Shown: one piece after another, positions 20,062-28,629 of the stretch
Position numbering within the stretch: position 1 is the stretch's first letter
How the letters are laid out: each line of letters begins with the position of its first letter
DNA from: CAWBQO01 sp963790965
GTDB taxonomy: Bacteria; Bacteroidota; Rhodothermia; Rhodothermales; DASSAV01
Length of the DNA stretch: 64,000 bases
NCBI GenBank assembly: GCA_963790965.1
Contig: CAWBQO010000002.1
Location: forward strand, 62,001 to 126,000
Direction of reading: 5' to 3'
The notes under the pieces: model-generated
What the model was told of the DNA's origin: nothing
The model's database searches: none
The model's input: only the letters and a program-made list of their open reading frames with translations
Made by a program: the position numbers and the translations under genes

Positions 20062-20562
20062 TCAGGCTGCGGCAGTGTCGGCTTCCTGCGGCGCGCGGTC
20101 GGCCGGATCGCCCTCACGCGAGAGGTAACGGTTCCATGCCATGATGGCGGGCACCGTCATCAGCAGGCCGATGATGCACATGGCGGCGTTGAGAAGGGCC
20201 ATGCGCCAGTGCGCGCGCCCGAGATCCGCAATGACGATGGGCTGCGGCGTGTCCGGCAGAACGCGCACGGCGACCTCGTCTTTGCCCTCCATTTCGGCGG
20301 CAAAGGTGTGCGGCAGCGACAAGCGATCCCGCTCCACGACCGTGCCATCGTCCAGCACGACGCGCAGACCGATGAAGTCGTAGGTCACATCCGCCCGGTT
20401 GGAGAGATCATAGGCGACGACATCGGCCGTAGCCAGAACGCCGTCACGCACCGTCCGGTGAATGTCCGACGCCACTTTGACCTGATTGGCGGCAAGCACG
20501 AGCAGAAAGACGGGCACGGCCCAGAGCAGGCGCGCGACGAGGTGCGAAGCGTTTTTGGCCAC
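20062..20562 (-). CDS. DUF3592-like two-helix membrane protein
   Basis: 166 residues with a membrane segment near each end (LLWAVPVFLLVLAANQV and LLNAAMCIIGLLMTVPAIMAW) and a soluble beta-rich domain between them (ADVVAYDLSNRADVTYDFIGL, VLDDGTVVERDRL, VAVRVLPDTPQPIVIAD). This layout and the VRVLPDxPxxI pattern match DUF3592 proteins, whose function is unknown. Convergent with the small secreted protein. Confidence 0.65.
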   Translation of the reverse strand: MAKNASHLVARLLWAVPVFLLVLAANQVKVASDIHRTVRDGVLATADVVAYDLSNRADVTYDFIGLRVVLDDGTVVERDRLSLPHTFAAEMEGKDEVAVRVLPDTPQPIVIADLGRAHWRMALLNAAMCIIGLLMTVPAIMAWNRYLSREGDPADRAPQEADTAAA

Positions 20563-20649
20563 AGAGGTCTCGGTCTGGCGAAAGGATGTGCAGAGGTGTA
20601 GAGCACGCGAGCCGCCCGGCCCGGTTCCACCCTCGGCGTTGCTTCACGA

Positions 20650-21150
20650 TCACGAAAGGAAGAGGTACGGTTTCCACGCTTCATGCACGGCACCGATGTA
20701 ATCGCGGATGAACATGACGTGGGTGGGTCGGAACGGCTGCCGGTCCAGCACCATGGCCGCCTCATCCGGCGTGCGGTTGCCCTTGCGGTTGTTGCATCGC
20801 GTGCAGGCCGCGACCAGGTTCTCCCAGGTGTCCTTACCGCCCCGCGACTTCGGCATCACGTGGTCGACCGTTAGCCGGTCATGGCTGCCGCAGTATTGGC
20901 AGCGGAATTGATCTCGTCGGATGATGTTCTTGCGCGAGATCATGATGCGGCGGTACGGCATCCGCACGTAGCCCTTTAGCCGGACGATGCTGGGAAAGGG
21001 AAACTGCCGGGTGGGCGAATGGAGCAGGCGATCCGGCAGCGCCTCGACAAGATCCGCCTTATGGAGCAGCACGAGGATGACGGCGCGTTCGACGCTGCAC
21101 AGGGTGAGCGCGCTGAAGTCCTGGTTGAGCACCAGCACGTGGCCGTTCAT
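20650..21150 (-). CDS. HNH endonuclease domain protein
   Basis: 166 residues from the ATG at 21150. The C-terminal HNH domain is complete: CQYCG zinc knuckle, LTVDHVMPKSRGG (the D-H of the beta-beta-alpha metal site), ENLVAACTRCNNRKGN. The N-terminal part (VLNQDFSALTLCSVERAVIL, then YRRIMISRKNIIRRD) is the conserved leader of the stand-alone HNH family found in nearly every Bacteroidota and cyanobacterial genome, outside mobile elements. A nuclease activity is predicted; the biological role is unknown. Confidence 0.88.
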   Translation of the reverse strand: MNGHVLVLNQDFSALTLCSVERAVILVLLHKADLVEALPDRLLHSPTRQFPFPSIVRLKGYVRMPYRRIMISRKNIIRRDQFRCQYCGSHDRLTVDHVMPKSRGGKDTWENLVAACTRCNNRKGNRTPDEAAMVLDRQPFRPTHVMFIRDYIGAVHEAWKPYLFLS

Positions 21151-21440
21151 CGAGCCACCTCTAACCACACGGCAAGGGGGCCGCGGGCCGCCCCGGACGG
21201 CGTGAACGTGAGCGCTATGTTAAGGCTTGTTTTGCTGAAAACGGTTTACACCGCCGGACGGTGTCGGCTGGCCGCCGCGCTACGCACCTCGCGAACAGGA
21301 GGCTGCATAGACACAGCACTTTATGTAAGCTCAATTTAATCTGATTGCTCCTCCAGAAAAAGGTACTTCTGAAGGGACAATCATGACTGTTCTGTTACGA
21401 CTTAGATTCCATTCAGCCCATGACCCCGCCCGCCCGCCAA

Positions 21441-21677
21441 TTAGTTCGCCGCGATAACGTCAGATCGGAGCGCTCGGTCAAGATGAAGGCGGCGCTGCGC
21501 AAGTTCAACACGGAGCCGGCGAACGGCTTCATCCAGTTCATGGTGCCCGTCCGGCGACCCGGCCACGCCGCTCTCCTTAAGCATCGCCTGCGCGGACAGC
21601 AGGTGGAAGAGACTGTCCAGCAGAACCGACTGGTTCATCTCGCGCATCGGGGCCGGCTTGACGTCGTCAACTTGCAT
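21441..21677 (-). CDS. Small helical protein of unknown function
   Basis: 78 residues from an ATG at 21677; the open frame extends upstream to 21869 but that part looks non-coding. The translation is amphipathic and mostly helical (QSVLLDSLFHLLSAQAMLKE, then HHELDEAVRRLRVELAQRRL). It diverges from the CarH-like regulator gene. No family recognised; it is kept because the composition is protein-like. Confidence 0.45.
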   Translation of the reverse strand: MQVDDVKPAPMREMNQSVLLDSLFHLLSAQAMLKESGVAGSPDGHHELDEAVRRLRVELAQRRLHLDRALRSDVIAAN

Positions 21678-21982
21678 GACACCCACCAAAGAACCTAAAA
21701 ACGTGGATAAACGGCTAATTTCATGCTGCCGACTCCAATATACGTGTTTCGCAAAAGGATCGATAGGCCCCGTCGCTTCTCCTGTCTCTACTCTTGACCG
21801 GCAGCGCATCCCTCTTCTTTCGGCGAAAGGCCTGTTCAACAAAGGCTTTGCTGCAGGCAATCCCTCCAATAACCGACCACCCGGCCGTAATTAGTCGCCT
21901 TGAGAGCCGTACGACGGAACATCCCGGCCGCGAGATCGATCTGAAGCCCTCCCCTCCCTACGCGTACAATGACGGTCCCACC

Positions 21983-22909
21983 ATGCCGGATGCTTCACCC
22001 GCCCTTTCGACCCAGCAGGCCGCCCGGCTGCTTGGCGTCCACGACTCCTCGATCAAGCGATGGTGCAGTGCCGGTGACCTGGAGTGCGACCTGACCCCTG
22101 GCGGGCACCGGCGCATCTCGATGGACGTGCTTGCCCGGTTTGCCCGCAGCAACGACCTGCCGCTGCCGCTGCTCGCGTTCGGCGAAGACGCCCCGGCCGT
22201 GTGGGCGGCGCTGGACAAGGGCAAGCGAGCAAAGGACTGGGGGGATCTCGTGGACCGATCCTACGCGTGGATGGAACAGGGCGACGCCGCGCGGCTCGTC
22301 GCGCTAATCAACTGGCTACTTTCCGAAAACGAGTCGATGGCCGAGGTGTTCGACCGCGTCGTAGGGCCAACGATGGCGCGGGTGGGAATGGCCTACCAGT
22401 CGGGCAGCGTCTCCATCGGCGACGAGCACCGCATGACGCAGTGCATGCGTGACGCGCTGATCGCGCTCACTCCGCTCGGCCGGCCCGCGGCACGCGAGGA
22501 CGTGCCGACGTGCGTTGTCGGGTGCGCCCGAAATGAGGAGCACGAGCTTGGCGCGCTGATGGCGCGCGGGGTGCTCATTTCGGCCGGGTGGCGCGTGGTG
22601 TATCTCGGGGCCAATGTGCCCACCGAAGATTTTGCCGAACAGCAGGCGAAGCACCATGCATCCATGGTTTGCGTCGCCTTCATGCTGCCCGGCTCTGCTG
22701 CCGATGTGCTCAACGTTCGTCGGCTCCTCGAGCAGATGGCGTCTCCGGCGGCTCCTTACACCCTCGTCTTCGGGGGAAAGGTAGCTGAAAGAGCACTACT
22801 TACCGCGCCCGGAATCTCTGATCTCGAGGTGCTCGCCTTCGGACGGATGGAGCCGTTCGGCCTCTGGGCCGAGAAACGGGCGCGCGTGCTCTCCACCGGT
22901 CGCGGTTGA
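21983..22909 (+). CDS. CarH/LitR-type B12-binding transcriptional regulator
   Basis: 308 residues from the ATG at 21983. The N-terminal winged HTH is of the MerR/excisionase type (LSTQQAARLLGVHDSSIKRW, TPGGHRRI). A helical middle domain and a C-terminal cobalamin-binding Rossmann domain follow, with the ExHxxG motif (E185, H187, G190) and the GARGVLISAGWRVVYLGANVP-like strand-helix. CarH proteins use adenosylcobalamin as a light sensor, and their middle domain carries a W-x9-EH signature; here the aligned position is Tyr138 (Y-x9-E148-H149). The gene sits next to folE, a typical LitR/CarH regulon member. Photoregulation is inferred, not shown. Confidence 0.82.
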   Translation: MPDASPALSTQQAARLLGVHDSSIKRWCSAGDLECDLTPGGHRRISMDVLARFARSNDLPLPLLAFGEDAPAVWAALDKGKRAKDWGDLVDRSYAWMEQGDAARLVALINWLLSENESMAEVFDRVVGPTMARVGMAYQSGSVSIGDEHRMTQCMRDALIALTPLGRPAAREDVPTCVVGCARNEEHELGALMARGVLISAGWRVVYLGANVPTEDFAEQQAKHHASMVCVAFMLPGSAADVLNVRRLLEQMASPAAPYTLVFGGKVAERALLTAPGISDLEVLAFGRMEPFGLWAEKRARVLSTGRG

Positions 22910-22984
22910 CCAGTGGGGCTTCGACGAGTCCGCGGCACCTCTGCCCGCGCCGCGCCTAAACCGTTCGCCGCGCGCCTCGTGAAC

Positions 22985-23003
22985 GAATATGCCGGAGATA
23001 TTC
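22985..23003. promoter_or_regulatory. Candidate operator dyad upstream of folE
   Basis: Inverted repeat GAATAT-N7-ATATTC about 100 bp upstream of the folE start and 76 bp after the B12-regulator stop. It is the only clear dyad in the 190-bp spacer. Assignment to the adjacent regulator is a guess from position. Confidence 0.3.
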
Positions 23004-23102
23004 AACGCGACGCGAGAATAAGTCGGTCACACGTTGAAACCTGATCGGTTGTGGATCATTCTACTGCCTGAACCGAACGCTTAACCGCTCACAGGCGAGA
23101 AA

Positions 23103-23804
23103 ATGAACGATCCTCTACGGCAGGCCATTCACCTTTTGCAGGAAGAAGACGCCCGCTTGCACGGCGACTCCCTGCCCGAACTGGCCTCCGGTGACGGTGC
23201 CGAAGGTCACGTGGACGGCCCGCGCGCGGCGGCGGACCCACTCGCGGCGACGCTCCTGTCCCGCCACTTCTCCCGCATCATCGAACTGCTCGGCGAAGAC
23301 GTGAGCCGCGAAGGGCTTGCGCGCACGCCGGACCGGGTGGCGGGTGCCTACGAGTTCCTGACGCAAGGTTACCGCCAGGATCCCCGCGAGGTGCTTTCGC
23401 AAGCGCTCTTCAAGGAAGACTACGAAGAGATGGTGCTCGTCAAAAGCATCCCCGTCTTTTCACTGTGCGAGCATCACTTGCTGCCCTTCTACGGCGAGGC
23501 GCACGTCGCTTACATCCCGAACGGCGAGGTGGTGGGCTTGAGCAAGATCGCGCGGCTCGTGGACCTGTTTGCCCGCCGCTTTCAGGTTCAGGAGCGGCTT
23601 ACGAGGCAGATTCGCGACGCGATTCAAGAGGTGCTCCGGCCCCGCGGTGTGGCGGTCATGATCGAGGCCACCCACCTCTGCATGGTCATGCGCGGCGTGC
23701 AAAAGCAAAATGCGACGACCGTCACCACCGCCATGAGCGGCACCTTTTCCGAAGATCCCCGGGAGCGACGCGCTTTCATGCACCTCGTTCAGGGACGATC
23801 CTGA
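23103..23804 (+). CDS. folE: GTP cyclohydrolase I
   Basis: Converts GTP to 7,8-dihydroneopterin triphosphate, first step of tetrahydrofolate and pterin synthesis. 233 residues, slightly longer than usual because of an N-terminal extension (residues 1-60) rich in Gly/Ala. Zinc ligands are in SLCEHHLLPFYGEAH (Cys and His) and HLCMVMRGVQK (second Cys), and VGLSKIARLVDLFARRFQ is the family signature. A terminal YVTxSGxF-like element is seen as TTAMSGTFSED. It lies directly downstream of a B12-dependent light regulator on the same strand, which suggests use of the pterin product in photoprotection such as photolyase cofactor; no photolyase is in the window. Confidence 0.96.
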   Translation: MNDPLRQAIHLLQEEDARLHGDSLPELASGDGAEGHVDGPRAAADPLAATLLSRHFSRIIELLGEDVSREGLARTPDRVAGAYEFLTQGYRQDPREVLSQALFKEDYEEMVLVKSIPVFSLCEHHLLPFYGEAHVAYIPNGEVVGLSKIARLVDLFARRFQVQERLTRQIRDAIQEVLRPRGVAVMIEATHLCMVMRGVQKQNATTVTTAMSGTFSEDPRERRAFMHLVQGRS

Positions 23805-23897
23805 CCCCAACATCCTGGCTCAACCAGAAGGGCTACGCCGAGACCCCCGCCGGGAGGTCCCGACATGCGGAGTAGCACCACCACACCCAACACCAAC

Positions 23898-25673
23898 ATG
23901 ACCATGAGAAATCGTTTGAACAAACGACTGCTTCGCGCCGCCATTCGTCCGATTGCCCTCTTCGCTCTGGCGACTGCGTGGCTACTGGTGCCCGGCACCG
24001 GCAAGGCGCAGACGGCCGACGTTAACATCATTCACAACTCGCCCTATGCCGAAGCGGCAATGGTGGACATCTACATCAACGACGGCCTGGCGCTCGACAA
24101 CGTGGCCTTCCGGCAGGCTTCCGGGTTTCTGGCGCTGCCCGCCGGCATCGCACTGAAGGTTGACATTACCGCCGCGACGGCGACGGACAACAGCGCACCG
24201 GTCTTTACCAAGACGCTGACGCTTGCCGACGGCGGGACGTATCTGCTCGTTGCCGCAGGGGACCCGCTCGGTCGGGAAGGCCACCCGGCGTTCGACCTCT
24301 TCGCAAAAGATATGGCACGCAAAACGTCGTCAATGGCAGGCATGACGGACGTTATCGTCTTCCACGGGTCGCCGGATGCGCCGATGGTAGACGTGGTAGC
24401 GCTCGGCTCGCCGCGACCGATTGTCAACAACCTCGCGTTCGGAGATTTCCAGGGGTATCTTGAGTTGCCCGTTGCCGATTACACGCTGAACATCACGCCC
24501 GCTGCCGACAACGGCACGCCGGTGGCCTCGTTCTCCGCGCCCCTCGAGGCGCTCGATCTCGGCGGCGCGGCCCTGACCGTGCTGGCGTCCGGCTTCCTGT
24601 CTCCGGAAGAAGGCCAACCCGCGTTCGGTCTGTATGTGGCGTCCGGTGCCGGTGGCGAGCTGCTTGCGCTTCCCACCGGGTCGGACGTGCGCGCCCAGAT
24701 CATCCACAACGCAGCCGATCCGGGTGCGGCCATGGTTGACATATATCTCACGGGTGCCAACGAGTTCGCGTTGAAGCTCGAGGACGTTGCCTTCCGCACC
24801 GCCACGCCGTTCGTAACGCTTCCCTCGGGAATGCTGACCGTCAAGATCGCGCCGCCGACGAGCGCGTCCGCCGATGAGGCCATCTTTACGAAGATGCTCG
24901 ACCTCGCAGCGGGCGAGACGTACGTGGTCGTGGCTGCTGGCTCGCTTAGTCCCGAGGCGGCCGAAGGCACCGGGTTCGACCTCTTTGCCGCTGCAGGGCG
25001 GGAATCCGCCATGATGGAGGGGGAAACGGACCTTCAGATCTTCCACGGCGCTTCGGACGCGCCAACGGTAGACGTGACCGTCGCGGGTGCCGGTCTCACG
25101 CTGGCCGATGACCTTTCGTTCGGCGACTTCAAACGGTACCAGAGCGTCGCCGCCGCAGACTACGTGGTCAACGTAGAGACGGCCGACAACGCGGCGGTGG
25201 TACAAGCCTACGCCGCGCCTCTTGCGACGCTTGGCCTTGGAGGCGCAGCAATCAACGTGCTGGCGTCCGGCTTTATGTCGCCGGAAGCGGGCGAAGACGG
25301 CTTTGGCCTCTATGTGGCGCTGCCCGCCGGCGGGGCGCTTGTCGCCTTGCCGACCTCAACGGAAACGCGCGCGGCGGGCGAGAGCGAGACGCCGGAGGCC
25401 TTCCTGCTTCGCGGGAATTTTCCGAATCCGTTTGCCACGTCAACCCGCATTGCGTTCGACGTGTCCACGGCCACAGCCGTCGGTATCAACCTGTACGACG
25501 CGACCGGCCGCCGCGTGCTGACGTTGCCGGAGAGCTACTTTGCCGCCGGCTCGGCGCAGGGCGTTGACGTAGACGCCTCGGCGCTTGCGCCGGGCACATA
25601 CCTCTACCGCGTGACCGCTTCGGGCGGCGATCGGCAAACCGTCACGACCGGCTCCATGACGATTGCCCGGTAA
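23898..25673 (+). CDS. Secreted protein with four DUF4397 repeats and T9SS sorting domain
   Basis: About 591 residues from the ATG at 23898 (23904 is equally possible) with a signal peptide (LFALATAWLLVPGTGKAQ). Four DUF4397-like beta units follow in tandem, each opening with a phrase like VNIIHNSPYAEAAMVDIY, VIVFHGSPDAPMVDVV, AQIIHNAADPGAAMVDIYL or LQIFHGASDAPTVDVTV, and alternate units end with LTVLASGFLSPEEGQ-type strands. The C-terminus is a T9SS type A domain (LRGNFPNPFATSTRIAFDV, NLYDATGRRVL, LAPGTYLYRVTA). It is predicted to be exported to the surface; the DUF4397 role is unknown, with adhesion or matrix a common guess. Confidence 0.88.
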   Translation: MTMRNRLNKRLLRAAIRPIALFALATAWLLVPGTGKAQTADVNIIHNSPYAEAAMVDIYINDGLALDNVAFRQASGFLALPAGIALKVDITAATATDNSAPVFTKTLTLADGGTYLLVAAGDPLGREGHPAFDLFAKDMARKTSSMAGMTDVIVFHGSPDAPMVDVVALGSPRPIVNNLAFGDFQGYLELPVADYTLNITPAADNGTPVASFSAPLEALDLGGAALTVLASGFLSPEEGQPAFGLYVASGAGGELLALPTGSDVRAQIIHNAADPGAAMVDIYLTGANEFALKLEDVAFRTATPFVTLPSGMLTVKIAPPTSASADEAIFTKMLDLAAGETYVVVAAGSLSPEAAEGTGFDLFAAAGRESAMMEGETDLQIFHGASDAPTVDVTVAGAGLTLADDLSFGDFKRYQSVAAADYVVNVETADNAAVVQAYAAPLATLGLGGAAINVLASGFMSPEAGEDGFGLYVALPAGGALVALPTSTETRAAGESETPEAFLLRGNFPNPFATSTRIAFDVSTATAVGINLYDATGRRVLTLPESYFAAGSAQGVDVDASALAPGTYLYRVTASGGDRQTVTTGSMTIAR

Positions 25674-25720
25674 ACGGCCCACTGGATTGCCCGGTGAGAC
25701 GAGGCGACGGGAAGAGATGC

Positions 25721-25757
25721 AGGGGTCTCTGTGCGCAAACGCACGGAGGCCCCTTTC
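25721..25757 (+). terminator. Long stem-loop terminator after the DUF4397 gene
   Basis: AGGGGTCTCTGTGCG pairs with CGCACGGAGGCCCCT (two wobble/mismatch positions) across a CAAA loop, followed by TTTCCC. It lies 47 bp past the stop. The remaining 220 bases to the next gene hold nothing I recognise. Confidence 0.8.
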
Positions 25758-25979
25758 CCGTGTATGAAGGTCCAGTGGTGCCCTCGTGCTGACTTAGCTC
25801 ATCGCAGAGCAGGCTGAAGTTAGATCGGCCTGATGATCGATGCCGGGGCGGATCAGAGACGTTCTAAAGGGAGAGCCGTAGGCGGGGTGAGATGGAAGGA
25901 TGTTGCCTTCCGTTTAAGGTACCGGCGTTTCTAACGATACCCGGAAGGAGCGGCTTCGTCATGTAACCCTACTGCAACC

Positions 25980-26906
25980 ATGAACAACGTGTATCCATTG
26001 TCCGCCGAAAACGAGATCCGGAAAGGCTGCCTCGACACCATCGAAGGGCTGCTCGAACGCATTGCGGTAGCACTTGAGGCGCTGGCGGGGACCTCGGTGC
26101 CGGTGCCCGAGCCGCAGAAGGTGGATGAGCAGGACACGGGGCAAGAAGCGCCTTCAACGGGTGCTCCGACGCTGGAAGCGCTCCTGAACGCGCGGCAGAT
26201 CACGATCAAGCATCTCCGAGCGCCCCATGCGGCGGACGAGTTGCTGGACCGGCTGGCGCTTTTTCTTGGAGAACGCTATGAAGCTTTAGCGGACCTCCTG
26301 CACCGGATCAAGCGAACGATGGCCAGCGGGCGTTCCTTTACGATGAACATCAAGGACCTCCCGCAGACCGACATTTCTTCGGTGTGCCAGCTCTGTTCGA
26401 TGCTGCACCAGGTAGCGCTGCTCACCCGCTACAACTACTTGAAGTCTCCACGCTATCTCATCACCGCGACGCCGTCGCGGGAGCCGCGGGTGCAGAATTT
26501 CTTTTCCGGGCACTGGCTCGAGCGGTTCATTCTGCTTAAAGTTGAAGCGATTGCCGAGCAGATGTTGGGCAGTGAATCCGCTTTCGAAAGCATGATCAAC
26601 CCGCAGATCGTTCTTCCGAATGGCGATGACTTCGAGCTTGACGTGCTTGCCCGCGTCGGCGACTCGGTGTTCTGGATTGAGGGTAAGACCGGGCAGTATC
26701 AACAGCACGTTGCCAAGTACTCGCGCTTCGCCCGGCTTCTCGGCCTTGACGAGGAAAGTAGCTTCATGGTGCTTACCGATGTCTCGGAGGACCAATGCCG
26801 CGAGCTTACCGCACTCTATTCGCTGAACGTTTGTCCCGTTCAACACTTCGAGGCCGTTTTTCGGCAAAGCCTCGAGACACAGAACGGCAGCCGAGCCGCA
26901 GCGTAG
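25980..26906 (+). CDS. PD-(D/E)xK nuclease-like protein, DUF1887/Card1-type C-terminal domain
   Basis: 308 residues. The N-terminal half is helical with an acidic Pro-rich linker (VPVPEPQKVDEQDTGQEAPS). The C-terminal third carries SGHWLERFILLKVEAIAEQ followed by the nuclease core DDFELDVLARVGDSVFWIEGK, where D and ExK fit the PD-(D/E)xK metal site; the order G-x-WLE ... ELDVL ... EGKT is that of the nuclease domain of DUF1887/Card1/Can2 proteins. No CARF domain and no CRISPR array or cas gene are visible nearby. The gene borders toxin-antitoxin loci and the integrative element, which makes a defence or DNA-processing role plausible. The family call is by motif only. Confidence 0.6.
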   Translation: MNNVYPLSAENEIRKGCLDTIEGLLERIAVALEALAGTSVPVPEPQKVDEQDTGQEAPSTGAPTLEALLNARQITIKHLRAPHAADELLDRLALFLGERYEALADLLHRIKRTMASGRSFTMNIKDLPQTDISSVCQLCSMLHQVALLTRYNYLKSPRYLITATPSREPRVQNFFSGHWLERFILLKVEAIAEQMLGSESAFESMINPQIVLPNGDDFELDVLARVGDSVFWIEGKTGQYQQHVAKYSRFARLLGLDEESSFMVLTDVSEDQCRELTALYSLNVCPVQHFEAVFRQSLETQNGSRAAA

Positions 26907-27073
26907 CCCGCCTGAATGCGGCGTTCGCTGGGGGCACTCCAGTATGAAGAAGCGGAACGACCATCGGGCCGCCTCGATCTGCGGCTGACGGACGGCCATT
27001 GCTCCGGCGGCCTACGCGCCTGAGTCTTGCGTTGGGCAACTGTTGTACAAAACGCCTGCGGCGTGCCTCTCGG

Positions 27074-27364
27074 TCAGGCAATCTCAAGCAGTATGTCCGG
27101 GTGCCGCTCGGCTATGCGGAGCAGTTGCATGGCCGAGCCGGTCGGACGCCGCCGCCCCTGCTCCCGGTTCTGCAAGGTGCGCGTGCTCACGCCCAGCAAG
27201 TAGGCGAAGTCCTCTTGCGAGAGGCGCATCGTTCTCCGAACCGCGCGCGGGTCCGGCTCCCCTGCAACATGGACGCTCTCGTCCGGCAGGTCGGCGCGTC
27301 CCTCCCGGTGCTCACGCATTTCACGCATAGCACCGAGCAGTTCCTTGAAATCGTTCTCGTTCAT
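27074..27364 (-). CDS. HigA/NadS-type helix-turn-helix antitoxin
   Basis: 96 residues with an XRE HTH in the C-terminal half (VRRTMRLSQEDFAYLLGVSTRT, LQNREQGRRRPTGSAMQLL), the layout of HigA/NadS antitoxins in which an N-terminal flexible arm contacts the toxin. Its start overlaps the stop of an upstream RelE/HigB-type reading frame (ATGA), as in toxin-first TA operons. That toxin frame appears broken; see the separate entry. Confidence 0.8.
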   Translation of the reverse strand: MNENDFKELLGAMREMREHREGRADLPDESVHVAGEPDPRAVRRTMRLSQEDFAYLLGVSTRTLQNREQGRRRPTGSAMQLLRIAERHPDILLEIA

Positions 27365-27620
27365 GGTTTGCCTACCGCTTTTCGGAGTTCCGTCACCTGT
27401 TCAGGCGTCAAGTCCTCTTGCTCGTTCTTGGAATAGATCGATAGCAAATACACCTCGTTCGCGCCCACCACAACGTAATAGACCACCCGCGCCCCCGCTC
27501 TTGCCTTTGCCCGGCAATGTTACACGAATCTATCGTGCTGCCGTTTATAGAGAGAACTTGGTTCAGGCAACATGCCACTCCGTCCACTGCTCTGCAGAAA
27601 CTCGTCCAGCCCTACCGCCC
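27361..27620 (-). pseudogene. Frame-broken RelE/HigB-type toxin remnant
   Basis: On the minus strand, reading toward the antitoxin, the last segment translates as ARVVYYVVVGANEVYLLSIY then SKNEQEDLTPEQVTELRKAV, a textbook HigB/RelE C-terminus. The preceding segment IRVTLPGKGKSGG lies in another frame, joined at a G5 run near 27,490, and a third segment (DEFLQSSGRSGMLPEPS) is in yet another. Each break needs only one base. Either the toxin has been inactivated or these are consensus errors like those elsewhere in the window. The upstream limit is approximate. Confidence 0.65.
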
Positions 27621-27790
27621 GCTACATGGCACCTCCGGAGATGATCGCAGGCCGTCTGCGCGGCGAGCGATGTGTGGACGCAGTGCAAGTGTTGAAACCG
27701 GCCTTGACGCTATCATAAACGTCGATTATCAGCCCGGTCAAAAGCCCGTTGTGCATATGTTGTACAGGACTCTTCACGGCTGCCCTTCTG

Positions 27791-28132
27791 TCAGCATGCC
27801 GGTACCCGGCGAGTAACCTCCGTCCGAAGCCGATCGCCAAGCTCCTCGCGTCGTGTCTCCAGGTCATAGCGCGTCTGCAAGTTGATCCAGAACTCGGGCG
27901 TGGTCCCGAAGTAGCGGCCGAGCCGGAGCGCCGTGTCTGCCGTCACCGCGCGTTTGCCTCGAACAATCTCATTGACCCGCCGGGGCGGCACGCCGACAGC
28001 CCGCGCAAGAGCGTTTTGACTGATCTCCAACGGCTCCATGAACTCCACGCGGAGAACACCCCCCGGATGAACCACGGGAAAGTCTCTCGGCTGGTCGCGC
28101 TCCTTTCTGTCAAGGTCTCGGCTGTACGGCAT
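27791..28132 (-). CDS. higA: HigA family antitoxin
   Basis: 113 residues. The XRE-type HTH (MEPLEISQNALARAVGVPPR, VNEIVRGKRAVTADTALRLG) and the following RYFGTTPEFWINLQTRYDLE are diagnostic of the HigA/VapI addiction-module family. An N-terminal extension of about 20 residues (HPGGVLRVEF is the usual start of the conserved region) precedes it. It lies four bases downstream of the HigB toxin gene in the toxin-first order typical of higBA, and should autoregulate the operon. Confidence 0.93.
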   Translation of the reverse strand: MPYSRDLDRKERDQPRDFPVVHPGGVLRVEFMEPLEISQNALARAVGVPPRRVNEIVRGKRAVTADTALRLGRYFGTTPEFWINLQTRYDLETRREELGDRLRTEVTRRVPAC

Positions 28133-28136
28133 GGTC

Positions 28137-28418
28137 TCAATAATAGTCGGTTATCTCCACTTCGTAGGCATCGGCCCCTTCCCATCGAAAGCAGATTCGC
28201 CACTGCTCGTTGACACGGATGCTGTACGCGCCCTCCCGGTCTCCGCTCAGACGTTCAAGCCGGTTACCCGGCGGCGAGCGTAGGTCTTCCACCTCCTCCG
28301 CCGCGTCAATCATCGCCAGCTTGTAGGTTGCTCTCTGCTGAATATCTCCCGGTAAACCCCGAGCACGCCTGCCGTTGAACACCTGCCGGGTGGCCTTGTC
28401 TGCAAAGGAGCGAATCAT
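28137..28418 (-). CDS. higB: HigB family mRNA interferase toxin
   Basis: 93 residues, full length for HigB. It reads MIRSFADKATRQVFNGRR, then PGNRLERLSGDREGAYSIRV and NEQWRICFRWEGADAYEVEI, the RelE-fold HigB pattern with the conserved NEQWRICF strand. It cleaves translated mRNA when not bound by HigA, whose gene follows after four bases. It appears intact, unlike the neighbouring toxin remnant. The operon lies just outside the left attachment site, so it is chromosomal and not part of the element. Confidence 0.94.
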   Translation of the reverse strand: MIRSFADKATRQVFNGRRARGLPGDIQQRATYKLAMIDAAEEVEDLRSPPGNRLERLSGDREGAYSIRVNEQWRICFRWEGADAYEVEITDYY

Positions 28419-28563
28419 CGGGTGTGGACCTGCCTATGGCCATAACGTCGCGCGTCATAGGGGTTTCGGGTTCAATAACGTGCTCAAAACACCCGAACCC
28501 CTTCCCTCCGGTGCGTTGATGCGCACTCACCCGCACAACGAGGCACAACGCCCCTCAACACCC

Positions 28564-28614
28564 GCGAAAAAAATCAGCCCGCATCCAGGCTGAATCGCTG
28601 AATGCGGGCTGATT
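28564..28614 (-). terminator. Original tRNA-Gln terminator stranded at the left end of the element
   Basis: Perfect 13-bp stem AATCAGCCCGCAT / ATGCGGGCTGATT with an inner CAG/CTG pair. On the minus strand it is followed by seven T (complement of 28567-28573). It lies immediately beyond the left attachment repeat, i.e. where the 3' end of tRNA-Gln would have been before insertion, and no minus-strand gene upstream needs it. A T-run on the plus side (28620-28627) makes it bidirectional. Confidence 0.75.
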
Positions 28615-28629
28615 GCGCTGTTTTTTTCG

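Noticed and set aside
25980..28418. CRISPR-associated function for the Card1-like nuclease
   Set aside because: No CARF domain, cas genes or repeat array are visible in the window.
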